Below, one piece after another: positions 18,071 to 25,202 of a stretch of 64,000 bases of DNA (position 1 is its first letter; the number at the start of each line of letters is the position of its first letter). The DNA comes from Sphaerisporangium rufum (GTDB lineage: Bacteria > Actinomycetota > Actinomycetes > Streptosporangiales > Streptosporangiaceae). Under the pieces are notes generated by a model. The model made no database searches. It saw nothing but the letters and a program-made list of their open reading frames with translations, and was not told where the DNA came from. The translations under genes were made by a program, and so were the position numbers. The stretch covers positions 1 through 64,000 of the forward strand of contig NZ_BOOU01000054.1 in assembly GCF_016863395.1 (NCBI RefSeq). Reading direction: 5' to 3'.

Positions 18071-18676
18071 TTGTTACGCATCTTGGTCGCCGCGCAGCTC
18101 CCGCTGGTTCGCCGGGGGCTCGTGGCCTCGCTGAACGGTGAGAGCGATCTGCGGGTCGTCGCGGACGTCGCCGCCGGCGAGTACGTCATCCCCGCCGCCG
18201 CCGAGCTCGACCCGGACATCGCGGTGATCGATGTGGACCTGCCGGACGTGGACGGGCTGACCATCGCGGCCCGGTTGCACGAGAAGGTGCCCCGCTGCCG
18301 GGTGCTGCTGCTGTCCGCCCGGCCGAACCCCGGCCAGGTGCGGCGCGCCTTCGCCGCCAAGGCCCTGGGCTTCCTCAGCATCGACGTGGCGCCCGAGCAG
18401 CTCGCCGAGGGCATCCGGCGAGTCGCCGCCGGGCGCAAGGCGGTCGACTCCGACCTGGCCATCGCCGCGCTCGCCTCCGCCGACAACCCGCTGACCCCGC
18501 GCGAGCTGGACGTGCTGCGCATCGCGGCGCAGGGCGCGTCGTCCAAGGAGATCGCCGCCAAGCTCTACCTGTCGGTCGGAACGGTCCGCAACCACCTGTC
18601 GCGCATCATCTGCAAGACGGGGGCGCGCAACCGGGGTGACGCAGTGCGCATCGCCGGCGAGGCCGGCTGGTTGTAG
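18071..18676 (+). CDS. NarL/FixJ-type response regulator with degenerate receiver
   Basis: 201 residues: a receiver domain (1-120) and a LuxR-type HTH (about 135-195, with LTPRELDVLRIAAQGASSKE and then LYLSVGTVRNHLSRI). The phospho-acceptor aspartate D54 is present in AVIDVDLP. However, the acidic pair that normally follows the first strand reads Ala-Gln (RILVAAQLPLVRRG), and the conserved lysine after the fifth strand is replaced (GFLSID). Both are needed for normal phosphorylation, so the protein probably acts without it. TTG start at 18071 with AGAGGAG 4 bases upstream. No kinase gene is adjacent; a SpoIIE phosphatase gene is convergent. Confidence 0.9.
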   Translation: MLRILVAAQLPLVRRGLVASLNGESDLRVVADVAAGEYVIPAAAELDPDIAVIDVDLPDVDGLTIAARLHEKVPRCRVLLLSARPNPGQVRRAFAAKALGFLSIDVAPEQLAEGIRRVAAGRKAVDSDLAIAALASADNPLTPRELDVLRIAAQGASSKEIAAKLYLSVGTVRNHLSRIICKTGARNRGDAVRIAGEAGWL

Positions 18677-18694
18677 TCATCACCGCGCCGGCGG

Positions 18695-19813
18695 TCAGGG
18701 CCGCCAGATGAGGATGAGGGCACAGTCGTCGTTGTGCCCGGCCGACATCGAGTTGACCAGCGGCCGGGCGCCGTCCTTGAACCCGGAGGGAACCAGGCGC
18801 TCGGCCTCGCCGAGCAGGCGGTCCAGCCCGGCGTCGATGTCGCGCCCCGGCTGCTCGATCAGGCCGTCGGTGTAGAGCATCAGCGCGTCGCCCTTGTGCA
18901 GCACCCCGGTGTCGGTCTCGCAGTGCAGGTCGGGCACGATGCCGAGCACCACGCCCTTGGCGGCCGACACCTGCCAGGTTCCGGTGCCGGCGTCGAACTT
19001 CACCACCGGCGGATGGCCGGCGGAGGTGATCTCGTAGGCGCCGGTGTCCAGGTCGAGCCGCAGGTGGACGGCGGTGACGAACCCCTCCCCCTCCGGCTGG
19101 CGGTGCAGGTAGGCGTTGCAGGCCGGCAGGAAGGAGTCGACCGAGCCGAGCAGCCCGCCGAAGGTGCCCGACAGCATGAGCGCGCGGGTGCCGGCGTCCA
19201 CGCCCTTGCCCGAGACATCGACCAGGGCGATCTCCAGGACGGACCCGTGCCGCATCGATACCAGGAAGTCGCCGCCGAACGAGGAGCCGCCCGCCTGCTT
19301 GAGCACCACCTTGGAGCCCCAGTCCTTGGCGGGCAGCGGCGGCAGCTCGCCCTGCCGTTTGAGCCGGTCGCGCAGCTCCAGCAGCATGGCGTCGCCGCGC
19401 AGGCCCTGGACGCCGAGCTTGCCGCGGGTCCGGGCCATGAGGAACGCGAGCACCGTGGTGAAGCCGAGCGTGACCAGCAGGCCGGCCCCGACCGCACGGG
19501 CCCCGAGGACGGCGGCGATGTAGGCCAGGGACACGCCGACCGCGCCGACCAGCACCGCGAGGTTGCGCATGCGCAGTTGCAGGCCGCCGACCAGGGTGAT
19601 CAAAATGAACAGGCTGGGCGAGAACCAGTCGGTGGAGACCCACGCCGCCAGGCCGCCCAGGGCCAGCGTCAGCACGCACAGGGTGATCATCAGGTTCCGG
19701 TCGCGCGCCAGTGGCCCCCTGCGCAGGAATCGCACGATCCGTACCAGGAACGGGACACGCACCAGGATCGCGCGGAGCCGCGGGGGGATCAGCGGCGCCG
19801 GACGGGAACTCAT
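18695..19813 (-). CDS. Membrane-anchored PP2C-type (SpoIIE) serine phosphatase
   Basis: 372 residues. The N-terminus has four predicted membrane segments between about residues 40 and 130 (ITLCVLTLALGGLAAWV, LFILITLVGGLQL, then two more). The cytoplasmic SpoIIE domain from about 170 has SSFGGDFLVS, LVDVSGKGVDAG, TSAGHPPVV, MLYTDGLIEQ and the closing SAGHNDDCALILI, which carry the metal-binding aspartates. Such proteins dephosphorylate anti-anti-sigma factors. No sensory PAS or GAF domain is present, so the membrane part may sense directly. Start at 19813; convergent with the degenerate response regulator, 18 bases apart. Confidence 0.93.
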   Translation of the reverse strand: MSSRPAPLIPPRLRAILVRVPFLVRIVRFLRRGPLARDRNLMITLCVLTLALGGLAAWVSTDWFSPSLFILITLVGGLQLRMRNLAVLVGAVGVSLAYIAAVLGARAVGAGLLVTLGFTTVLAFLMARTRGKLGVQGLRGDAMLLELRDRLKRQGELPPLPAKDWGSKVVLKQAGGSSFGGDFLVSMRHGSVLEIALVDVSGKGVDAGTRALMLSGTFGGLLGSVDSFLPACNAYLHRQPEGEGFVTAVHLRLDLDTGAYEITSAGHPPVVKFDAGTGTWQVSAAKGVVLGIVPDLHCETDTGVLHKGDALMLYTDGLIEQPGRDIDAGLDRLLGEAERLVPSGFKDGARPLVNSMSAGHNDDCALILIWRP

Positions 19814-19931
19814 GATGGGACCGACTCTATCCGTCCACCTGGCGTGCGGCAGCCGACTTGACCAACACCTTGATCATTAAACGGGGATATTAGGTGGCCG
19901 TTCCGGTTTGCCCGGGCCTAACGTTGATCGG

Positions 19932-21185
19932 ATGAACAACCGACCCGGCCCCAGGTCCACTCCGGTCATCCGCCCCTTCACCCCGGCCGAATGGCCCGCC
20001 TGGGTGGAACTGGACCAGGAGGCGTTCGTCGAGGACACCTGGACCGAGCGCACCGACCGGTTCGAGGCTCTGATGGAGTTCGACCGCACGCTGGGCGCCT
20101 TCGACGGGGACCGGATGATCGGCTCCGCGGCGGGATACTCGCTCAGCATGACCGTTCCCGGCGGCCCGCGGCCGGTCTGCGGGGTGACCGCCGTGTCGGT
20201 GGCGCCCGATCACCGGCGGCGCGGCATCCTGACGGCCCTGATGCGCCGCCAGCTGGACGATCTGCGGGAGGGCGGCGAGGCGGTGGCCGTGCTGTACGCC
20301 GCGGAGGCCGGCATCTACCGCCGTTTCGGGTACGGCCGGGCGGCCGACGCGGTGACCTTCGACATTCCCAAGCGGGGCGCCGCGCTGCTGCCGAACGCGC
20401 CGGCCGACCCGTCGCTGCGGCTGCACGTCGTCCGCCCCGCCGCGGTGCGCGACGAGCTGGTGAAGCTGTTCGACGCCGTGCGGCCCGGCCGTCCGGGCCT
20501 GTACGCGCGCACTCCGGCCCGGTGGGATCACGTCCTCGCCGACGAGGAGCCCCGGCGGCAGGGCTACACCACCCTGCGGTGCGTCCTGGCCGAGGACGAC
20601 GCCGGGGTGCGGGGGTATGCGCTGTTCCGGTTCCGCCCGGGGGTCACCGCGCACGATCTGCCCGACGGCGAGCTGTCGCTGCGGGAGCTGTTCGCGATGG
20701 ACCCGGCGGCCTACGCACTGCTGTGGCGGCACCTGCTGGAGCGTGACCTGTGCGCGGTCGTGCGGGCGAGCAGCCGGCCGGTGGACGACCCGATCATCCA
20801 TCTGCTCGCCGACCCTCGGCTGCTGACGCCGGGACTGATGGACGAGCTGTGGGTTCGGCTGGTGGACGTCGGCCGCGCGCTGCCGGACCGGGCCTACTCG
20901 GCGCCGGTGGACGTGGTCATCGAGGTCACCGACCCGTTCTGCCCGTGGAACGAGGGACGCTGGCGGCTGTCGGCGGACGGCTCGGGGGCGGTCTGCGCGC
21001 GTACCGGGGATCCGGCGGATCTGAGGCTGCCGGTCGACGCCCTGGGCGCGGCCTACCTGGGTGGCCGTTCCCTCGGGGAGTACCAGACGGCGGGCCTGCT
21101 GGAGGAGTCACGCCCCGGCGCGGTGCGCGCGCTGTCGGCCGCGCTGTCGTGGCCGGTCCGTCCCTGGGGCGGACTGGTCTTCTGA
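19932..21185 (+). CDS. Eis-like GNAT N-acetyltransferase
   Basis: 417-residue protein of the Eis (enhanced intracellular survival) family, which uses acetyl-CoA to acetylate amines such as lysine or aminoglycosides at several positions. The first GNAT domain has the acetyl-CoA loop SVAPDHRRRGILTALMRRQL near residue 85-105 and YRRFGYGRAADAVTF. A second GNAT-like domain and a C-terminal SCP2-like domain follow; the protein ends RPWGGLVF, whose terminal carboxylate is the catalytic base in this family. The ATG at 19932 is preferred over the TTG at 19908; the Shine-Dalgarno is poor. No resistance phenotype can be inferred from sequence. Confidence 0.93.
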   Translation: MNNRPGPRSTPVIRPFTPAEWPAWVELDQEAFVEDTWTERTDRFEALMEFDRTLGAFDGDRMIGSAAGYSLSMTVPGGPRPVCGVTAVSVAPDHRRRGILTALMRRQLDDLREGGEAVAVLYAAEAGIYRRFGYGRAADAVTFDIPKRGAALLPNAPADPSLRLHVVRPAAVRDELVKLFDAVRPGRPGLYARTPARWDHVLADEEPRRQGYTTLRCVLAEDDAGVRGYALFRFRPGVTAHDLPDGELSLRELFAMDPAAYALLWRHLLERDLCAVVRASSRPVDDPIIHLLADPRLLTPGLMDELWVRLVDVGRALPDRAYSAPVDVVIEVTDPFCPWNEGRWRLSADGSGAVCARTGDPADLRLPVDALGAAYLGGRSLGEYQTAGLLEESRPGAVRALSAALSWPVRPWGGLVF

Positions 21186-21226
21186 CCGGCCCCGCACCCG
21201 GCGCGATCAGGACCTAGCATCGGTAC

Positions 21227-21538
21227 ATGGCCCTGCAGAGCTTGCAGATCACCGCGGTGACCGCGATGCGCGCGCGAGACGTCTCGCGTCCCACCCGTGA
21301 GCAGCAGGAGGCCGCCGACCGGCGGCCGTTGCGCGACGAGACGCCACGCCGGCCCGCGGAGACCGCCCGCGGGCGCGCCGAACCGGGCGGCCGCGCCGAC
21401 GCCGGCGCGAAGAGCGGCGCGGGAAGGGGCGAAGCCGACACCGCCGGCAAGGGCGGGACCGGGCGGCGGGGCGAGGGGCCACGGCCGGTCGAGCCGGCCC
21501 GCCGGGCTGAGCGCCGCCGCGCCGACCCGCGCCGCTGA
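21227..21538 (+). CDS. Small arginine-rich hypothetical protein
   Basis: 103 residues from an ATG at 21227. The first 30 residues (MALQSLQITAVTAMRARDVS) look like ordinary protein. From residue 30 on it is an Arg/Ala/Gly/Glu-rich, low-complexity and probably disordered tail. A TAGCAT element ends 6 bases before the ATG, fitting a leaderless transcript. I recognise no family. It is convergent with rpiB. It could be a small nucleic-acid-associated protein, but that is only a guess from composition, and the frame could also be chance in GC-rich DNA. Confidence 0.5.
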   Translation: MALQSLQITAVTAMRARDVSRPTREQQEAADRRPLRDETPRRPAETARGRAEPGGRADAGAKSGAGRGEADTAGKGGTGRRGEGPRPVEPARRAERRRADPRR

Positions 21539-21584
21539 CCCGCCCGGCGCCCGGCGGGGCGGCTGTCAGTCAGGGCGGCGGCGG

Positions 21585-22061
21585 TCAGGGCGGCGGCGGC
21601 AGAACGCCGTCGGACACGTAGGCGCCGATCTGGTCGATGCGCCGGCGATGGCGGGCGTCCCCGGAGAACGGGGTGCGCAGGAACACCTCGACGAAGCGGG
21701 TCGCCTCCTCGGCGGGGTGCATGCGCGCGCCGAGGCTGATGACGTTGGCGTCGTTGTGCTTGCGGGCCAGCGAGGCGGTCTCCTCGCTCCACGCCAGCGC
21801 GGCACGCACGCCGGGCACCTTGTTGGCGGCGATCTGCTCGCCGTTGCCCGAACCGCCGATCACCACGCCGAAGGACCCCTCGTCGCGGGCGACGCCCTCG
21901 GCGGCGCGCAGCACGAAGACGGGGTAGTCGTCCTCGGCGTCGTAGCCGAACGGGCCGTCGTCGACGACGTCGTGACCGTGGTCCTTCAGCCAGGAGACCA
22001 GGTGGTTCTTCAGTTCGTAGCCGGCGTGGTCGGCGGCGATGTAGACGCGCACGGGCCCCAT
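21585..22061 (-). CDS. rpiB: Ribose-5-phosphate isomerase B
   Basis: Interconverts ribose-5-phosphate and ribulose-5-phosphate in the pentose phosphate pathway. The RpiB/LacAB signature VRVYIAADHAGYELKNHL opens the protein, and GGSGNGEQIAANKVPG near residue 75-90 is the phosphosugar loop in the actinobacterial form, where the enterobacterial catalytic cysteine is replaced. ALAWSEETASLARKHNDANV and SLGARM complete the fold. The ATG at 22061 gives 158 residues; the GTG at 22052 is a close alternative. It is divergent from def. Confidence 0.95.
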   Translation of the reverse strand: MGPVRVYIAADHAGYELKNHLVSWLKDHGHDVVDDGPFGYDAEDDYPVFVLRAAEGVARDEGSFGVVIGGSGNGEQIAANKVPGVRAALAWSEETASLARKHNDANVISLGARMHPAEEATRFVEVFLRTPFSGDARHRRRIDQIGAYVSDGVLPPPP

Positions 22062-22155
22062 TCTCGCAGGCCCGCGCCGCGGGCGGCCACCGGGCCACAC
22101 CGCGCGCCCGAGTGCCTCGCACGACAGGCCCACCACGAGGGGCGTTTCCGCTACA

Positions 22156-22186
22156 GTAAGAGGCTCCATGGCATCTCACCTCTTAC
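22156..22186 (+). repeat. Inverted repeat in the def leader
   Basis: GTAAGAGG (22156-22163) and CCTCTTAC (22179-22186) are perfect complements separated by 15 bases. The distal arm abuts the AGGAG Shine-Dalgarno of def (22187-22191). It could be an operator or an RNA hairpin that affects ribosome access. The role is unproven. Confidence 0.4.
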
Positions 22187-22198
22187 AGGAGCGCCCGC

Positions 22199-22687
22199 AT
22201 GCGTGAGATCCGCGTGATCGGTGACCCGGTCCTGCGCACCCCGGCCGAGCCGGTCACGCAGTTCGACCGCGATCTACGCCGGCTGATCGACGAGATGATG
22301 GCGAGCATGTACGCCGCGGACGGCGTCGGCCTGGCCGCGCCGCAGATCGGCATCTCGCGGCGGATCTTCGTGTACGACGCCGCCGGTCGCAAGGGGCACG
22401 TCGTCAATCCGGAACTGGCCGTCGACGACTCCGAGGAGGTGCTCGACGAGGAGGGTTGCCTGTCCATTCCCGGACGCGAGACCGGGCGCCCGCTGTACGC
22501 CCGCACCCCGCGGGCGGCCGGGGTCACCGTCACGGGTCTCGACCGGCTCGGGCGGCCGGTCCGGGTGCGGGCCCGCGGGCTGCTGGCACGGTGCTTCCAG
22601 CACGAGTACGACCACCTTGAGGGACGGCTGTTCGTCGACCGGCTCGCCAAGGACGCCGCGCGCCGGCTGCTGCTGCAGGCTCCCTGA
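22199..22687 (+). CDS. def: Peptide deformylase
   Basis: Removes the N-formyl group from nascent proteins at the ribosome. All three family motifs are intact: GVGLAAPQIG (43-51), EGCLSIPG with metal ligand C87, and QHEYDHLEG with H135 and H139. Length is 162 residues, a compact type 1 or type 3 actinobacterial form. The ATG at 22199 follows AGGAG with 7-base spacing. No fmt gene is adjacent, so this may be a second, unlinked copy. Confidence 0.97.
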   Translation: MREIRVIGDPVLRTPAEPVTQFDRDLRRLIDEMMASMYAADGVGLAAPQIGISRRIFVYDAAGRKGHVVNPELAVDDSEEVLDEEGCLSIPGRETGRPLYARTPRAAGVTVTGLDRLGRPVRVRARGLLARCFQHEYDHLEGRLFVDRLAKDAARRLLLQAP

Positions 22688-22697
22688 CCCCGCGGGC

Positions 22698-24104
22698 TCA
22701 CAGCTGGAGCGACTTGGTCTCCTGGTACTCCTCCAGGCCGTGTTCGCCGAGCTCCCGGCCCAGGCCGGACTGCTTGTATCCGCCGAACGGGGCCGAGGGG
22801 TTGAAGCGGCCGCCGTTGATCGAGACCTGACCGGTGCGCAGGCGCCGGGCCACCGCCACCGCCTCCTGCTCGCTCGCCGCCCAGACCGCGCCCGACAACC
22901 CGTAGGGAGTGCCGTTGGCGATCTCGACCGCCTCGTCGGTCCAGGTGTAGGGAATGAGCGAGAGCACCGGGCCGAAGATCTCCTCCTGCTCGATCACCAT
23001 CCCGGGCGCCACCCCGGCGAACACGGTGGGCTCCACGTAGTATCCGCGCGGCAGCGGCCGGTCGCCACCGCCGGCGATCAGGCGGGCGCCCTCCTCATGG
23101 CCGCGGTTGATGTAGTGGACGACCCGGTCGCGCTGTGCCGCCGACACCAGCGGCCCGAGGCGGGTGGCCGGGTCGAAGGGGTCGCCGAGGGTGTATCCGG
23201 CCGCGGCGTCCGCCGCCATGGCCACCGCCTCGTCATAGCGGTCGCGGTGCACCAGCATGCGGGTCAGCGCCGAGCAGGTCTGCCCGGAGTGGAAGAACGC
23301 GTCGGCCACCCCGGCATGCACCGCGGCGGCCAGGTCGGCGCCCGGCAGGATGATGTTGGCGGACTTGCCGCCGAGCTCCAGGGTGACCCGCTTGACGCCC
23401 GGGGCGGCCAGCGCCGCCACCCGCCGGCCGGTGACGGTGGAACCGGTGAAGGAGATCATGTCGATGCCGGGGTGGGCGGCCATCGCCTCGCCGACGATCG
23501 CGCCGCGACCGCTGACCATGTTGAGCACCCCGGCGGGCAGCCCGGCCTCGTGCAGGATGTCGATCAGGGCGTAGGCGGCCAGCGGCGCGACCTCGCTCGG
23601 CTTGAGCACCACCGTGCAGCCGGCGGCGAGCGCGGGCGCCACCTTGGCCACCGCCTGGTGCAGCGGGTAGTTCCATGACGTGATGGCGCCCACCACGCCC
23701 ACCGGCTCGCGCAGCACCAGCGAGTTGCCGATCCGGTGTTCGGCGGCGGCGCGCTCGCCCGCCAGGCGGGCGTATTCGGCGAGCACTCCGGCGGGCACCA
23801 GGGTCTGCCCTCTCAGCGCCATGCGTAAGGGTGCCCCCGAATCGGTGGCGATGACGCGGGCGATCTCCTCGGCGCGCCGGCGCAGCAGGCCCGCGGCCAG
23901 CTCCAGGACCTTGCCGCGGTCGGCCGGCGGGGTGGCCGACCAGGCGGGGAAGGCCTCGCGGGCCGCGGCGACGGCCCGGTCGACGTCGTCGGCGGCACCC
24001 GCCGGGACCTGGTCCAGGACCTCTTCGGTCGCCGGGTTCACCACGGCCACGGCCTCGCCGGAGGAGGAGGGGACCCAGGTCCCCTGGATGTACAGCCCGC
24101 GCAT
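22698..24104 (-). CDS. NAD(P)+-dependent aldehyde dehydrogenase
   Basis: 468-residue member of the ALDH superfamily, oxidising an aldehyde to the acid. The cofactor site is [16 protein letters not shown] near residue 215-230, the general base glutamate lies in [13 protein letters not shown] near 245, and the catalytic cysteine is at about 277 in [23 protein letters not shown] and the C-terminal [15 protein letters not shown] are also present. Substrate cannot be told from sequence. The ATG at 24104 follows AAGGGC. It is convergent with def, 10 bases apart. Confidence 0.95.
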   Translation of the reverse strand: MRGLYIQGTWVPSSSGEAVAVVNPATEEVLDQVPAGAADDVDRAVAAAREAFPAWSATPPADRGKVLELAAGLLRRRAEEIARVIATDSGAPLRMALRGQTLVPAGVLAEYARLAGERAAAEHRIGNSLVLREPVGVVGAITSWNYPLHQAVAKVAPALAAGCTVVLKPSEVAPLAAYALIDILHEAGLPAGVLNMVSGRGAIVGEAMAAHPGIDMISFTGSTVTGRRVAALAAPGVKRVTLELGGKSANIILPGADLAAAVHAGVADAFFHSGQTCSALTRMLVHRDRYDEAVAMAADAAAGYTLGDPFDPATRLGPLVSAAQRDRVVHYINRGHEEGARLIAGGGDRPLPRGYYVEPTVFAGVAPGMVIEQEEIFGPVLSLIPYTWTDEAVEIANGTPYGLSGAVWAASEQEAVAVARRLRTGQVSINGGRFNPSAPFGGYKQSGLGRELGEHGLEEYQETKSLQL

Positions 24105-24311
24105 GTTTCAAGCCCTTCGCGCGGCGTGCCGGGCGGCCGGCCCGCGCCGCGGAGACGGCGCCTCCCCGCGGCGACGCGACCCAAGGATGGCGCGCCGCGC
24201 GGTCACCGTCATCCGGCCGCCTGCCGGCCGACGGCCGAGCAGAGCGATCGGATCGAGTTGACCACGGACGGTCACGCACCGCAACCCGCGCGGCGGGCGG
24301 GGACCCGGACG

Positions 24312-24953
24312 TCAGGTGAAGATGGGGTCGCGGGTGCGGGAGCGCTTCAGCTCAAAAAAGCCGTCGGTGCCGGCGACCAGCAGCACGCCGTCCCAGAGCC
24401 GGCCCGCCTCCTCTCCCTTGGGCGCCGGCGAGACGACCGGCCCGAAGAAGGCGACGCCGCCGACCGAGATGACCGGCGTGCCCACCTCCTGCCCCACCCG
24501 CTCGATGCCGTCCCGGTGGGAGCGGCGCACGCCCGCGTCGTACTCGGCCGAGTCGGCCGCGGCGACCAGGTCGCGGTCCAGCCCGGCCGCCTCCAGCGAC
24601 TCGGCGAGCACCGCGCGGATGGCCGCCGCCTCGTCGAAGTCCGCCTCCTCCGACTTCAGGCGGCCCTGGAGGTGGATGCGCGTGCCGATCTCGGTGTAAA
24701 GGCCGCCGAGGACCTGGTCACCGTACTTCTCCGCGGCGGCCTGCACGACCCGGACGGGCAACATCGCGTGCGCCAGCACCCGGCGGTAGTCCTCGGGGAT
24801 GTCCTTGTCCTCATTGAGCACCGCCAGGCTCATGATGTGCCAGCGCGGCTCGACCGGCCGCACCTGCTGGACCTGCAGCAGCCATCGCGAGGTCATCCAC
24901 GCCCATGGGCAGAAGGGGTCGAACCAGAAGTCCACCGGGGTCCTGTCGCTCAT
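24312..24953 (-). CDS. DsbA-family oxidoreductase (mycothiol-dependent nitroreductase type)
   Basis: 213 residues, closely resembling mycobacterial Rv2466c, a thioredoxin-fold enzyme that uses mycothiol. The N-terminus has VDFWFDPFCPWAWMTSRWLL. Rv2466c has a CPWC active site; here the second cysteine is alanine, leaving one redox cysteine, a variant I recall from other actinobacteria. EVGTPVISVGGVAFFGPV supplies the cis-proline loop and the end FFELKRSRT is family-typical. The helical insert lies between about residues 60 and 150. The ATG at 24953 has GGAGAG upstream. It is divergent from pepN. Confidence 0.9.
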   Translation of the reverse strand: MSDRTPVDFWFDPFCPWAWMTSRWLLQVQQVRPVEPRWHIMSLAVLNEDKDIPEDYRRVLAHAMLPVRVVQAAAEKYGDQVLGGLYTEIGTRIHLQGRLKSEEADFDEAAAIRAVLAESLEAAGLDRDLVAAADSAEYDAGVRRSHRDGIERVGQEVGTPVISVGGVAFFGPVVSPAPKGEEAGRLWDGVLLVAGTDGFFELKRSRTRDPIFT

Positions 24954-25202
24954 CGCCGGCTCTCCATCTCGGGTACAGAGGGTCGCCAGCCACAACCGGC
25001 TCGCCAGGCACATGTATTCCTTTGCGGCTTTTGTCGTGAATGTCAGTCAGGCGGAACGGCGGCATGCTTCGCCCTCGGCGCAACGGTGTCCCGACCTGCG
25101 CGACGGCCCCTTCCGGTGCGGCGCCGCGCCCCCCGACGTGGCAGGATTCATCCATCCCTCTCGCGAAGAGGCCGGGGGGAAGAGTAATGATGAGGAGCGG
25201 AT

